Below, one piece after another: positions 8,107 to 16,222 of a stretch of 64,000 nt of DNA; positions within the stretch are counted from its first letter, which is position 1, and the number at the start of each line of letters is the position of its first letter. Origin of the DNA: CAVQBJ01 sp963724405 (lineage in GTDB: Bacteria; Actinomycetota; Thermoleophilia; Solirubrobacterales; Solirubrobacteraceae); the NCBI GenBank assembly GCA_963724405.1, contig CAVRUQ010000012.1:310001-374000 (forward strand). The letters run 5' to 3'. The notes beneath the pieces were generated by a model that worked only from the letters and a program-made list of their open reading frames with translations, had not been told where the DNA came from and made no database searches. A program made the translations under genes and the position numbers.

Positions 8107-8233
8107 TGCAGACCTCCTAGCGAGTCGGTGCGTTCGGCCATGAGCATGACCGACGCGCCTTAAGGAGACGCTAACGACTTCGAAAGGTTGCGCAACGGCG
8201 CCGCGCCGGGCGCGCTCGCCGCGTGGGCGGTTG

Positions 8234-8266
8234 GTGTCAGCGGCCCCGAGACACGGCCGCTGACAC
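8234..8266 (-). terminator. Perfect 12-bp stem terminator downstream of HU
   Basis: GTGTCAGCGGCC (8234-8245) and GGCCGCTGACAC (8255-8266) are exact reverse complements with a nine-base loop. The hairpin lies eight bases beyond the HU stop codon on the minus strand. There is no T-run after it, as is usual for actinobacterial terminators. Confidence 0.75.
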
Positions 8267-8274
8267 TGCCCGCA

Positions 8275-8547
8275 TCAGTTCAGGCGCTTCTTCAGCGCGC
8301 TCGCCGGCGAGAACTTCGCGGCGTTGCTTGCGGCGATGTTGATCGTCTCGCCGGTGGACGGGTTGCGTCCCTGGCGAGCCGCACGGTGCGTCACGCTGAA
8401 CTTGCCGAAGCCGGCGATCGCCACCTCACCACCCTTGGCCAGCTCCTCCGAGACGGCCTCGACGACGGCGTCCACGGCCTCGCGAGCCTGACCCGCCCCC
8501 AGTGACGCACGCTCGGCGACCTTGTCTGCGAGCTCGTTCTTGGTCAT
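8275..8547 (-). CDS. HU-family nucleoid DNA-binding protein
   Basis: At 90 residues this is a standard-length HU, without the long Lys/Ala-rich tail seen in mycobacterial and Streptomyces HupS proteins. It begins MTKNELADKVAERASLG and contains the helix AREAVDAVVEAVSEELAKG, then the HU signature VAIAGFGKFSVTHRAARQGRNPSTGE (about 43-68), where the arm and the intercalating Pro (RNP) are located. It ends KFSPASALKKRLN. HU dimers bend and wrap DNA without strong sequence preference. A ribosome site (GGGAG) precedes the ATG, and a perfect 12-bp hairpin follows the stop, so it is probably a single-gene transcript. Confidence 0.95.
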   Translation of the reverse strand: MTKNELADKVAERASLGAGQAREAVDAVVEAVSEELAKGGEVAIAGFGKFSVTHRAARQGRNPSTGETINIAASNAAKFSPASALKKRLN

Positions 8548-8628
8548 GGCACTCCCTTCTCGAGTGTCGTTGCTGGCCGCAGGCTAACGGGTGTCAAGGA
8601 CGATGAACGGCGCGAGAGCCCAGATCGA

Positions 8629-8664
8629 GGGCCCTGAATCCCCGAAATTACGGGGTTCGGGCCC
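8629..8664 (-). terminator. Long bulged hairpin downstream of ctaA
   Basis: GGGCCC-TGAA-T-CCCCG (8629-8644) pairs with CGGGG-TTC-GGGCCC (8651-8664) around the loop AAATTA, giving about 14 base pairs with two bulged T residues. It lies about 60 bases after the ctaA stop on the minus strand and just upstream of HU, so it should end the ctaA transcript and insulate HU. Confidence 0.6.
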
Positions 8665-8722
8665 GCGGGCGTGCCCCGGCGGCGGGTCGGATGGTCTGCC
8701 CGGGCGGGCCCTGCGGTCGTCG

Positions 8723-9691
8723 TCAGGCGACGATCTTGGCGGGTGGGCCCAGTTGACCCTCGGGGGCGGACGCGCGCCGCGGGGCGAGCCGCCCGGCGGC
8801 GGCCACGGCCCACAGCGCGGCGATCCACACGGCGCAGGACAGGCCGACGTGGACCCAGACGAGCTCGGTCGGGAGATGCGCCTCGTACTGGACGAAGCCG
8901 ACGAAGCCCTGGGCGGCCATCAGGCAGCACAGCCAGGTCACGGCGCGGTGCACGGTGGCGTCGAGCGGTCGTCGGCCCAGCCACCACCACAGGCCGACGG
9001 CGGCCAACCCGAAGACGAGCCCGATCTCGCCGTGGCGGTGGATGACGAAGTCCATGGTCCCGCTGCCATCGAAGGTCAGACGGTTGATGTTCTGGCCCGG
9101 CGACCCGCCGGCATGCGGGCCGGCGGCCGTCGCGGCCGTGCCGGCGACGATCGTCAGCGCGCCGAGCGGGATGAGGCCGCGCGTCAGCCAGACGGTGCGC
9201 CGATCCGGGAACGGGGAGCGCTCGCCCGGCTCGTGCCGGGCGCGCCAGACGAGCGCCACGGCGGCGGCGATGATGAGCATCGACAGGGCGAAGTGGGCCA
9301 TCACCCAGCCGTAGTCCAACTGGCCCTTGACGGTCAAGCCGCCGAGGACGGCCTGGGCCACGACGCCGAGCGGGAGCAGCGCGGCGATCCACATCAGATC
9401 GCGCCGGTACGGTCGACGACGGTAGGCGAGGACCCACGCCAGGCCGGCGGCGATGCTCACGGGCGCCGTCAGGGTGCGGTTCCCGAACTCGATGACCGCG
9501 TGGGAGTTGAGCGGCGGGTAGATGTGGCCGTAGCACCTCGGCCAGGTCGGACAGCCGAGCCCGGAGCCGGTCAGGCGCACGGCGGCGCCGGTGAGCACGA
9601 TGAGCGTCATCGCGCCGAGGGCGATCTCGGCGACGACCACGTACTGGGCGGGGGTGAGGGTGCGGCGCGCGAAGGCGAGGCGCTTTGACAT
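8723..9691 (-). CDS. ctaA: Heme A synthase (COX15/CtaA)
   Basis: The 322-residue polytopic protein has about eight membrane segments in two four-helix halves, as expected for CtaA, which oxidises the C8 methyl of heme O to make heme A for cytochrome oxidase. Conserved histidines are visible in the four expected places: NSHAVIEFGNRT, VMAHFALSM, FVIHRHGEIG and LVWVHVGLSC; the EFGNRT motif is diagnostic. An extracellular loop has a Cys pair (GLGCPTWPRCYG) like the redox-active pair of Bacillus CtaA. Heme O synthase and oxidase subunits are not in the window. It is transcribed alone and ends in a long hairpin. The start ATG at 9691 lacks a clear Shine-Dalgarno sequence. Confidence 0.92.
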   Translation of the reverse strand: MSKRLAFARRTLTPAQYVVVAEIALGAMTLIVLTGAAVRLTGSGLGCPTWPRCYGHIYPPLNSHAVIEFGNRTLTAPVSIAAGLAWVLAYRRRPYRRDLMWIAALLPLGVVAQAVLGGLTVKGQLDYGWVMAHFALSMLIIAAAVALVWRARHEPGERSPFPDRRTVWLTRGLIPLGALTIVAGTAATAAGPHAGGSPGQNINRLTFDGSGTMDFVIHRHGEIGLVFGLAAVGLWWWLGRRPLDATVHRAVTWLCCLMAAQGFVGFVQYEAHLPTELVWVHVGLSCAVWIAALWAVAAAGRLAPRRASAPEGQLGPPAKIVA

Positions 9692-9779
9692 CGCGCCTAC
9701 AGGATGGCAAGCCCGGTGTGCGAACGGCCTTCCCGCGGCGCCGCAATCCGCGGCCCGCGGCGGCGCGGCGGCGGGACGT

Positions 9780-10241
9780 TCAGTGCTCGGCGTGGAAGAC
9801 GCCGCCCCGGAAGATGAGGAAGTTCACGACCGTGAGCGAGATCGCCGTGACGAAATACACCGGAATCACGGGTACACCGAGCCACCGTGGAAGCACCGAT
9901 GTCGACAGCGCCGTGATTCCATACTGGGCTCCCGCTACGAGGAGATAGCGGCCCGCCTGCTCGCCGATCCCGAGCGCAAACTCGCTGTCGTGCACCCAGA
10001 CGAACACGCGCTGCAGGGTGAAATGCACACAGAGACCGGTGACGTAGCCGATCGCGAGCGCCAACTGGAACGGAAGGCCGACCACGTTGGCCAGCACGGT
10101 CGTCGTCGCGAGGTACACGACCGCCACGGTGCCGCCCGCCAGCGCGTAGCGAATCCCCTGGCCGATGGTTCCGGACCGCGGCGAGCGGAGGCTGAGGAAG
10201 CGCTCGGTGAGCGGGCGCTTGGCGGGGGGCACGACCGACAT
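9780..10241 (-). CDS. GtrA family membrane protein
   Basis: The 153-residue protein has four predicted membrane helices: IRYALAGGTVAVVYLATTTV, LALAIGYVTGLCVHF, a short one near YLLVAGAQYGITAL, and VIPVYFVTAISLTVVNFLIF ending in FRGGVF. This is the layout of GtrA proteins, which are proposed to help move lipid-linked sugars across the membrane for surface glycan modification. It has about 35 extra N-terminal residues. No dedicated GtrB partner is adjacent, but two DPM1-type transferases with membrane tails lie within 12 kb. The gene marks the left end of the polysaccharide locus. A TAGCCT box nine bases before the ATG suggests a leaderless transcript. Confidence 0.8.
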   Translation of the reverse strand: MSVVPPAKRPLTERFLSLRSPRSGTIGQGIRYALAGGTVAVVYLATTTVLANVVGLPFQLALAIGYVTGLCVHFTLQRVFVWVHDSEFALGIGEQAGRYLLVAGAQYGITALSTSVLPRWLGVPVIPVYFVTAISLTVVNFLIFRGGVFHAEH

Positions 10242-10250
10242 CGGCTTAAC

Positions 10251-10256
10251 AGGCTA
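10251..10256 (-). promoter_or_regulatory. -10 box of the GtrA gene (leaderless)
   Basis: On the minus strand this reads TAGCCT, ending nine bases before the ATG at 10241. There is no Shine-Dalgarno sequence in that gap. Confidence 0.45.
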
Positions 10257-10293
10257 GCGGCGTGTCCCTGCGCCGCGCCGTGCTGGGCGACGC

Positions 10294-11109
10294 TCAGGGC
10301 CGCCGGGCGACGCAGAACAGGTTCAGGCCCAGCGGCGGGGGCACGCGGCCCTCGATCGCGCGCGTCAACGGCATGCCGAACCGATTCCACAGATCGAGGT
10401 TGCGACCCACGCGATCGCCGCCGTCCCGATCCAGCCAGCTCGACGAGAACAGGACCCAACCCGGTATCGCAAGCATATTGACGTAGCGCAGCCTCACGGG
10501 TTGAAGCCCGGCCTCGCGGACGACGGCCGCGAGGCGGCGCTTGGAATAGCGCCGGTAATGGCCGACGTCTCGGTCGAACTTGCCATAGAGCCAATTCAGC
10601 GCGGGCACGTAGATGAGGCAGTGACCGCCCCGGTTGAGACGGTCTCGCAGCGTCTGCAATGCCGCCGTGTCGTCGTACATGTGCTCGAGCAGATTGATGA
10701 TGACCACCGAGTCGAACGTCTCGTCGATGTCGACGTGGCGAAGGTCGAGGTGGCGCACCTCTACGTTCGGCCATGCGGCGAAACGCTCGCGCAGCACGCC
10801 CAGGCACGAATCGGAAAGGTCTGTGGCCACGAAACGGCGGCCCCGAGCGAGGTGCTGGGTGACCGAGCCGTGCCCAGCGCCGACCTCGAGAACGGACGAC
10901 CCGAGGTAGGGAAGGCACAGATCGGCGATCCACTGTAGGTACGCCGGGGCCGAGTCGCCCGCGATGTCCAGCCCGCAGTCGTGCTGGCCGCTGCTCGGAT
11001 CGGCGGCCGCCTTCGGGTGCACGTAGCGGGTTAGGCGGCGGTCGCGCTCCGGTGATCGGCGCTCGGCGGCGCGGATCGTGGGTGGACGAGTATGGGAGGG
11101 GGACGACAT
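10294..11109 (-). CDS. Class I SAM-dependent methyltransferase
   Basis: The 271-residue protein starts at the ATG at 11109 (MSSPSHTRPP). The SAM-binding motif I is VLEVGAGHGSVTQHLA (near 75-90), with an acidic motif II at FVATDLSD and motif IV at SVVIINLLEHMYDD, the LEH motif typical of UbiG/Coq3-like glycan methyltransferases. The C-terminal part (GHYRRYSKRRLAAVVREAGL, then two hydrophobic stretches) resembles methyltransferases found in polysaccharide loci. The acceptor is unknown. It is divergent from the membrane protein at 11293. A possible TATCAT -10 box at 11147-11152 would give a 5' leader of about 30 bases. Confidence 0.85.
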   Translation of the reverse strand: MSSPSHTRPPTIRAAERRSPERDRRLTRYVHPKAAADPSSGQHDCGLDIAGDSAPAYLQWIADLCLPYLGSSVLEVGAGHGSVTQHLARGRRFVATDLSDSCLGVLRERFAAWPNVEVRHLDLRHVDIDETFDSVVIINLLEHMYDDTAALQTLRDRLNRGGHCLIYVPALNWLYGKFDRDVGHYRRYSKRRLAAVVREAGLQPVRLRYVNMLAIPGWVLFSSSWLDRDGGDRVGRNLDLWNRFGMPLTRAIEGRVPPPLGLNLFCVARRP

Positions 11110-11292
11110 GTCGGTGCGCGGCTGGACGTCGATGGTGCGGCGGTGAATGATACGGCCGAGCCGACCGGGGCGACGCCCCGACGATGCGCGCCGGCCCAGC
11201 CGGCCGCAGGTGGCCGTGGCTAAGCTTCCGCCATCGCGGACGTCACCAACAGCCGGGCGCTTGCCGCACGATCGCGAGCGTGGGTCGATGCC

Positions 11293-13158
11293 GTGCGCGG
11301 TCACCGAATCACGATCGCCTTCGGGGTGCTGCTCATCGTCGGGGCGGCGTTCTACCTGTGGACCGGCGCCACGACCTCCCCGCTGTCGCTCCACGAGAGC
11401 CCGGCCGATTACTACACCGAGCTCGCGTCGGCGTTCCTGCACCTGCACCTGTCGGTCGGCGCGGCACCGGCCGGTCTCGCTCACCTGGCCGACCCCTACG
11501 ATCCGGCTCAAAACGGCGCGTACCAGGGCGTCTACCACGACCTCGCGCTGTATCACGGCCGCCTCTACCTCACCTGGGGACCGGCGCCGGTGGTCGTGCT
11601 GTTTGTGCCTCTGCATCTGATCGGTCTGGCCCCAACTCCGAGCCTTGCCGTGGCCCTGTTCGGAATCGTCGGCCTGGGCTTCGCGCTGGCTGCGCTCCGA
11701 GTGCTGGTCGACGAGATCAAGGGCGTGCCGCCGTGGATGGCCATCCTCGCGGGGGTCACCCTCGTGTGCTCGACGACGATCCCGTTCCTCCTCCGTCGAC
11801 CGGCCGTGTACGAGGAGGCCATCGCGGGCGGCTTCTGCTTTGCGATGGCGGGCGTGTTCATAGCCGTCCGCGCGCTCACGGGCCGCCGTTCGCCGCTCCT
11901 CGTGTTGGCCGCGATGAGCGCCTGCTTCGGGCTCGCCGCCGGCTCCCGACCCACGCTCGTCGCCACCGGGCTGCTCATCATCCCCGTGTATCGGGCGCTC
12001 AGGACCGCCCGGCCCCGGCGGCAGTTGCTCATCGCCGTCGCCGGACCGTTCGTCGCGTGCGGGGTGCTGCTGCTCGCCTACAACGCCGCCCGCTTCGGCA
12101 ACCCGCTGGAGGTGGGTCAGTCCTACGCGCTCGCGAGCGTGGACCCCCAACACATCACCTACGGCGGGCCTGCGTTCCTGGCGCCGAACCTGTGGTTCTA
12201 CCTCATCGCTCCCCCTCGACCGACGATCCTGTTCCCGTTCCTCCTACTCACGCCGCCTCCACTCACCTACCCGCTCGCGTTCCCCGCGGGTTACAGCACT
12301 CCGGAGCTCACCGGCGGGCTGTTCGCCATGACCCCGCTGCTGTTGTTCGGGTTCGCTGTGCCGTGGCTGCGCAGGCGCCACCCGGACCGCCTGGGGCGGC
12401 TGGGAGACGGGCTGCTCGCCCTGGCCGGCGCCGGTCTCTTCGCACTGCTCTTCGTGAGCTACGAGCTCTTCGCCAGCACGGAGCGCTACGAAGCCGACTT
12501 CGCGGCGCTGTTCCTGCTCGTCGCGCTCGCCGCGTGGTTCAGCCTGTCCACCGGCGCTCGCGGGCGACGCCGGACGGCCGTGCGCGCGCTGGGCGCGGTG
12601 CTCGCCGTGTGGGGCTGCTTCACCGGGCTGGCGATCAGCTTCACCGGGTACTACAACCTACTGGCCGGCGAACACCCGGGCACCTGGCGAACGCTCGAGG
12701 ACCTCACCTCGCCCGTGTCCACGGCGATCGCAATGGTGGCGAGGCGCCCGATCCTGGCCGAAGTGGACGCTCCGGGCGCGGCGCAGGTGTCACCCCTGCG
12801 TCTGACGACCATCGGCGCCGGAGTGCAGTCGTTCTCGTTGCCCCCCGGCGTCCCGGCGAACCTGACGGTCGTGTCCCCCGATCAGCGTGAGGCCGCCGTC
12901 GTCGCGACGATGGAGATCGGCGGTGCGCTGCGCAGCGGCGGAACGCTCTCGGTGCGAGTGACCGACGCCTCCGCCAGGCCGCACTTCTACCAGATCGTCG
13001 CCAACGGGCTCGTGCGCATCCCGATCGCGTTGAACCGTGGCTTGAATCGGCTGGTGATCACGCCGATCGCCTCGGCGACGAACCCGGTGGATCCGGCCGC
13101 GCCGGCCTCAGAGCAACTGCTCATCGTCCCGTCGCTCACGATCGCCGGTCACTATTGA
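11293..13158 (+). CDS. Polytopic membrane protein, possible GT-C-type glycosyltransferase
   Basis: The 621-residue protein starts from a GTG at 11293. It has about ten hydrophobic segments in residues 7-430 and a soluble beta-rich C-terminal part (about 480-621). The pattern resembles lipid-sugar-dependent GT-C transferases and related membrane proteins of actinobacterial glycan loci: a first helix, then an extracytoplasmic loop with acidic residues (LHESPADYYTE), and a YEEAIAGGFCF motif at a helix start. I cannot name the family. The frame is open for 20 further codons upstream to 11233, just after a TAAGCT box at 11221-11226, but no standard start codon lies there. Its last seven bases overlap the convergent methyltransferase at 13152. 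Confidence 0.75.
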   Translation: MRGHRITIAFGVLLIVGAAFYLWTGATTSPLSLHESPADYYTELASAFLHLHLSVGAAPAGLAHLADPYDPAQNGAYQGVYHDLALYHGRLYLTWGPAPVVVLFVPLHLIGLAPTPSLAVALFGIVGLGFALAALRVLVDEIKGVPPWMAILAGVTLVCSTTIPFLLRRPAVYEEAIAGGFCFAMAGVFIAVRALTGRRSPLLVLAAMSACFGLAAGSRPTLVATGLLIIPVYRALRTARPRRQLLIAVAGPFVACGVLLLAYNAARFGNPLEVGQSYALASVDPQHITYGGPAFLAPNLWFYLIAPPRPTILFPFLLLTPPPLTYPLAFPAGYSTPELTGGLFAMTPLLLFGFAVPWLRRRHPDRLGRLGDGLLALAGAGLFALLFVSYELFASTERYEADFAALFLLVALAAWFSLSTGARGRRRTAVRALGAVLAVWGCFTGLAISFTGYYNLLAGEHPGTWRTLEDLTSPVSTAIAMVARRPILAEVDAPGAAQVSPLRLTTIGAGVQSFSLPPGVPANLTVVSPDQREAAVVATMEIGGALRSGGTLSVRVTDASARPHFYQIVANGLVRIPIALNRGLNRLVITPIASATNPVDPAAPASEQLLIVPSLTIAGHY

Positions 13159-13952
13159 GACCGGTGTGACGCAGCCGGCTCGTAGGCCACGCCCACGATC
13201 TGGCTACCCCAGGGGGTTCGCGGCAGGCTGAGAGCGAGGAGCGGACGAAACGCCGCCATCGCGATGCGGGCCGCGAGTCCGGGGCGTCCACCCCAGCTCG
13301 AGACATCGGCCGCGAGCCGCTCTCCACGGGCGATGACCACGCGCCGGTACAGGTTGAAGAACGGGAATCCGGCTCCGAACGTCGCCGCCGTGAGCAGTCC
13401 GGCGTCCGTGAACGTCTCCCTCAGCCGATCGGGCGAATAGTGGCGACGGTGGCCGATCGCGCGATCGAACGCCGACATCGGTCCGCCCGGGACGGTGACG
13501 ATGAGTCTCGCCCCGGGCGCGAGGTACGCCCGGGCGTGCCGCAGGAATGCGGCCGGCTCGTCGACGTGCTCGAGCACCTCGGAGCACACCGCGTGGGTCG
13601 CCCACCCGGCGAGCGGCGGCGGAGCGACGACCGGACGGCTCAGGTCGGCGAGCTCGAAGGCCGCATGCGGCAGCTTGGCGCGAGCGATCTCATTCCCGCG
13701 CCGACTCGCCTCCAGCCCGACGAGCGCCGCCCGCGGCCAGCGCTTGTCCGCATCGACGAGCAGATCTCCCTGACCGCTGCCGATGTCGAGCACGCGCTCG
13801 GGCGTCCCTCGACGCTCGAGCAGCCGCAGCGCGACCTGGCGACGATACGCCTGCGCGGGGTTGTGCTCGGCCGCAACGGCATATTTCTCCCAATGCGCAT
13901 CCCAGTCGTCGCGGTCCGTCGGTGGCGCGTTGACAGACTCGGAGGCGATCAT
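13152..13952 (-). CDS. Class I SAM-dependent methyltransferase
   Basis: The 266-residue protein starts MIASESVNAPPTDRDDW. Motif I is RVLDIGSGQGDLLVDA (about 53-68), the motif II acid is in ALVGLEASRRG, and motif IV is VCSEVLEHVDEP. The C-terminal GHRRHYSPDRLRETFTDAG stretch is shared with the methyltransferase at 10294-11109, so the two may have related substrates. The tail contains a hydrophobic helix (RPLLALSLPRTPWGSQIVG). It converges on, and overlaps by seven bases, the membrane-protein gene. Its start codon overlaps the stop of a possible 11-codon leader ORF (13949-13984), suggesting translational coupling. Confidence 0.82.
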   Translation of the reverse strand: MIASESVNAPPTDRDDWDAHWEKYAVAAEHNPAQAYRRQVALRLLERRGTPERVLDIGSGQGDLLVDADKRWPRAALVGLEASRRGNEIARAKLPHAAFELADLSRPVVAPPPLAGWATHAVCSEVLEHVDEPAAFLRHARAYLAPGARLIVTVPGGPMSAFDRAIGHRRHYSPDRLRETFTDAGLLTAATFGAGFPFFNLYRRVVIARGERLAADVSSWGGRPGLAARIAMAAFRPLLALSLPRTPWGSQIVGVAYEPAASHRSQ

Positions 13953-13984
13953 CGCGCGAGCGGCTCGTCTGGCAGCAGGGACAT
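13949..13984 (-). CDS. Possible 11-codon leaderless upstream ORF
   Basis: It reads MSLLPDEPLAR followed by TGA, and the TGA overlaps the ATG of the methyltransferase at 13952. Its own ATG sits six bases after a TAGGCT hexamer, the spacing seen at other leaderless starts in this window. It may serve to bring ribosomes to the methyltransferase start, which has no Shine-Dalgarno sequence. There is no evidence that the peptide itself has a function. Confidence 0.3.
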   Translation of the reverse strand: MSLLPDEPLAR

Positions 13985-13990
13985 CGGCCA

Positions 13991-13996
13991 AGCCTA
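13991..13996 (-). promoter_or_regulatory. -10 box upstream of the methyltransferase leader ORF
   Basis: On the minus strand this reads TAGGCT, six bases before the ATG at 13984 of the short upstream ORF. Confidence 0.35.
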
Positions 13997-14126
13997 CGCG
14001 ATGCCCCCGCGCGGGGCGGGAGCCGCGCGCCGGCAGGTCTATCGGCGGCCTTCCACCGCTATGCTTCCGCCGCCGTGAAGGCGCGCACGCTGCTGCGTCG
14101 CGACAGCGCCCGCCATCCGTTGATCG

Positions 14127-15164
14127 ATGTCCGATACGAACCAGACGCGCTCGAACGACCCGGACGATCTGCGGGTGGCCGTGATCGGGCTGGGCCTCAT
14201 CGGACGGCAGCGCATCGAGGCTCTCCACCGAATCGAGGGTGCGAGGCTCTCGGCCACCGTCGATCCGGACGCGGCGCCGCCGGGCGACGCACGCGTCCCC
14301 CACCATCGCTCGCTGAGCGACGTGCCAGCCGACGGGTACGACTGCGCGATCATCGCGGTGCCGCACCATGTGGCGGTCGACCTCGGCCGGGAGCTGCTGC
14401 GCTCAGGCCGCCCGATCCTGATGGAGAAGCCACTCGGCGTGCGCGGCGAGGACGCACGCGAGCTCGAGGCGCTCGCCGCGCAACTGCAGCGGCCTAGCTT
14501 CGTCGGCTACAACTACCGTTTCCTGCCCCCGGTGGCGGACCTCCTCCGCGAGGCCGCGGGCGGCGAGCTCGGAGCGCTGCGCAACCTCGACCTGCTCATC
14601 GGTCACGGCGGACATCCGCAATCGGCTGAGGGCTGGAAGCTCGACCCCGCACGGGCCGGCGGCGGTGTGCTCCTCGATCCCGGCGTCCACCTGCTCGACC
14701 TGATGTTGCGCCTCGCTCCGGGCATGCGCTGCACGAACATCGAGGCGACGCGCGGGTTCTGGCCCACTGGCATCGAGGAGGACGTCGTCGCCACCTTCCG
14801 TGACGAGCGCGCGATCGGCACCGTGCGGGTGTCGCACGTTCGCTGGGTGAATGAGTTCCGTGTCGAGCTGTTCGGCGAGGACGGCTATGCGATCGCGGAG
14901 GGCCGCGGGGGGAACTACGGCGCGATGACTCTCCGCGTCGGGCGCCGGTGGGGATGGACGTCACCCGGCGTCGCAAGCCAGCGCGACTCGGAGCGGACGT
15001 CGAGCTTCGGCGAGTACAACGACAGCCTGCGCGACGAGCTCGCCGCCGTGGTCGCCCGGTGGCGCGGGGCGCCGCCGAGCCCCGTCCAGCCGCGGCCGGC
15101 GACGATGACCGAAGGCCGGGAGATCACGGAGCTGTGCGAACGGCTCTACGCACGCATCTCGTGA
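14127..15164 (+). CDS. Gfo/Idh/MocA-family sugar oxidoreductase
   Basis: The 345-residue protein has an N-terminal Rossmann fold with VAVIGLGLIGRQRIEAL (about 17-33) for NAD(P). The family signature EKPLGVRGEDARELEAL starts near residue 94, and the catalytic lysine is expected in this EKP motif. The second half is the alpha/beta substrate domain, with GYNYRFLPP and a DPGVHLLDLMLRL motif that places the conserved His near residue 188. Such enzymes oxidise or reduce ring hydroxyls of nucleotide sugars or inositols. It is a distant paralogue of the gene at 23928-24968. It ends eight bases from the convergent methyltransferase. A TATGCT box at 14060-14065 may be its promoter. Confidence 0.88.
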   Translation: MSDTNQTRSNDPDDLRVAVIGLGLIGRQRIEALHRIEGARLSATVDPDAAPPGDARVPHHRSLSDVPADGYDCAIIAVPHHVAVDLGRELLRSGRPILMEKPLGVRGEDARELEALAAQLQRPSFVGYNYRFLPPVADLLREAAGGELGALRNLDLLIGHGGHPQSAEGWKLDPARAGGGVLLDPGVHLLDLMLRLAPGMRCTNIEATRGFWPTGIEEDVVATFRDERAIGTVRVSHVRWVNEFRVELFGEDGYAIAEGRGGNYGAMTLRVGRRWGWTSPGVASQRDSERTSSFGEYNDSLRDELAAVVARWRGAPPSPVQPRPATMTEGREITELCERLYARIS

Positions 15165-15172
15165 CGCGATGG

Positions 15173-16222
15173 CTAGCGCGCGCGCCGGTACCAGGCCACG
15201 ATGTCGGCCCCGCGATCGCTCTGCTCCCAGAGTCGCGTCTGCTCCGCACCGACGAAGCCGACGAGTAGATGTGACGCCGTCGTCACGTGCGCCGGCTCCA
15301 GACCCGCCGACGCAGCCGCGTCCGTGAGCGAAGTCACCGAGAAGTACGCGAGGTGCTCGCGCTTGAGCGAGTGGTAATGCGGCCCGAACACGTCGGCCTC
15401 GGGACAGTAGACGTTGGGGGTCTTGACGCCGACGACTCCACCGGGGCGGAGGATGTGAGCCACCTGCCCGAGGAAGCCGACCGGATCCTCGAGGTGCTCG
15501 ATCAGGTCGAACAGCGTCACGGCGTCGTAGCGCGACGCCCAGCCGTGCCAGTGGTCCTCGAGCGTGCCGCCGTGGGTGCTGAACCCGTACGACGCCGACG
15601 CCACCGAACGCGCGAACTCCGACACCTCCAGGCCGTCGTGCCCGTAGCCCGCCTCGCCGAGCGCCACGCGAAAAAACCCGTATCCCGAGCCGATGTCCAG
15701 TACCCGCCCACGTGAGAGCCCGGTGCGCTCGCGCATCTCGCGGACCTGTCGCGCCGCCTTCTCCAGCCTCCAGCCTGCCTGGGCCGTGTAGTCCCCGTAG
15801 CCGCCGGCCCGAAGCTTGTCTCCCTCGAAGTACTCCTCCTCATACGGCGGCGGCTCTGGCTCGCGCACGAACTCCGTGCCGGTCCAGCGCACGAGCCAAC
15901 CGTGAGCGGCACCGTCGCAGATGGCTACCCCGTGCGAGGGTGACTCGGCGATCGCTCCGTGCCACACGCGTCCGCTCAGCCCTCCGGGCCCGGCCCCGAG
16001 TGGACCAGCAGACTCGTCTCTGGACGGAGGTGGGCGCAACTGCCGCCAGCCATCGGCCAAGCGGGCGAGCACCTCGTCCGCTTCACTGTGCTCCGCCAGC
16101 TCGAGCCAGCGCTCGAAGCTGGCGCGGTCGAGATTCATGAGGCGCAGCAGCGCGTTTTCGAAGTGATCCTCGGTGTCACGGTAGGTCAGCCGTCCGCGCG
16201 GCGAGGCGATCGCGACCGTCAT
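15173..16222 (-). CDS. SAM-dependent methyltransferase with N-terminal extension
   Basis: The 349-residue protein starts MTVAIASPRGRL. Residues 1-145 are an extension of unknown fold with an acidic, Tyr-rich stretch (EPPPYEEEYFEGDKLRAGGY) that recurs in class I methyltransferases acting on sugars. The methyltransferase domain follows: motif I VLDIGSGYGFFRVALGEAGY (about 175), LEVSEFAR as motif II, and LFDLIEHLEDP as motif IV. The end shows a PHYHSLKREHLAYFS motif. The start ATG overlaps the stop of the glycosyltransferase upstream (ATGA, 16219-16222), so it is the last gene of a three-gene operon with that transferase and the epimerase. Confidence 0.85.
   Translation of the reverse strand: MTVAIASPRGRLTYRDTEDHFENALLRLMNLDRASFERWLELAEHSEADEVLARLADGWRQLRPPPSRDESAGPLGAGPGGLSGRVWHGAIAESPSHGVAICDGAAHGWLVRWTGTEFVREPEPPPYEEEYFEGDKLRAGGYGDYTAQAGWRLEKAARQVREMRERTGLSRGRVLDIGSGYGFFRVALGEAGYGHDGLEVSEFARSVASASYGFSTHGGTLEDHWHGWASRYDAVTLFDLIEHLEDPVGFLGQVAHILRPGGVVGVKTPNVYCPEADVFGPHYHSLKREHLAYFSVTSLTDAAASAGLEPAHVTTASHLLVGFVGAEQTRLWEQSDRGADIVAWYRRAR

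Noticed and set aside
14060..14497. Leaderless-looking GTG at 14075 after a TATGCT box, opening a 140-codon frame
   Set aside because: The frame differs from the Gfo/Idh/MocA gene and soon runs antisense-like through it with Arg-rich sequence. The box is kept only as a possible promoter of the oxidoreductase.
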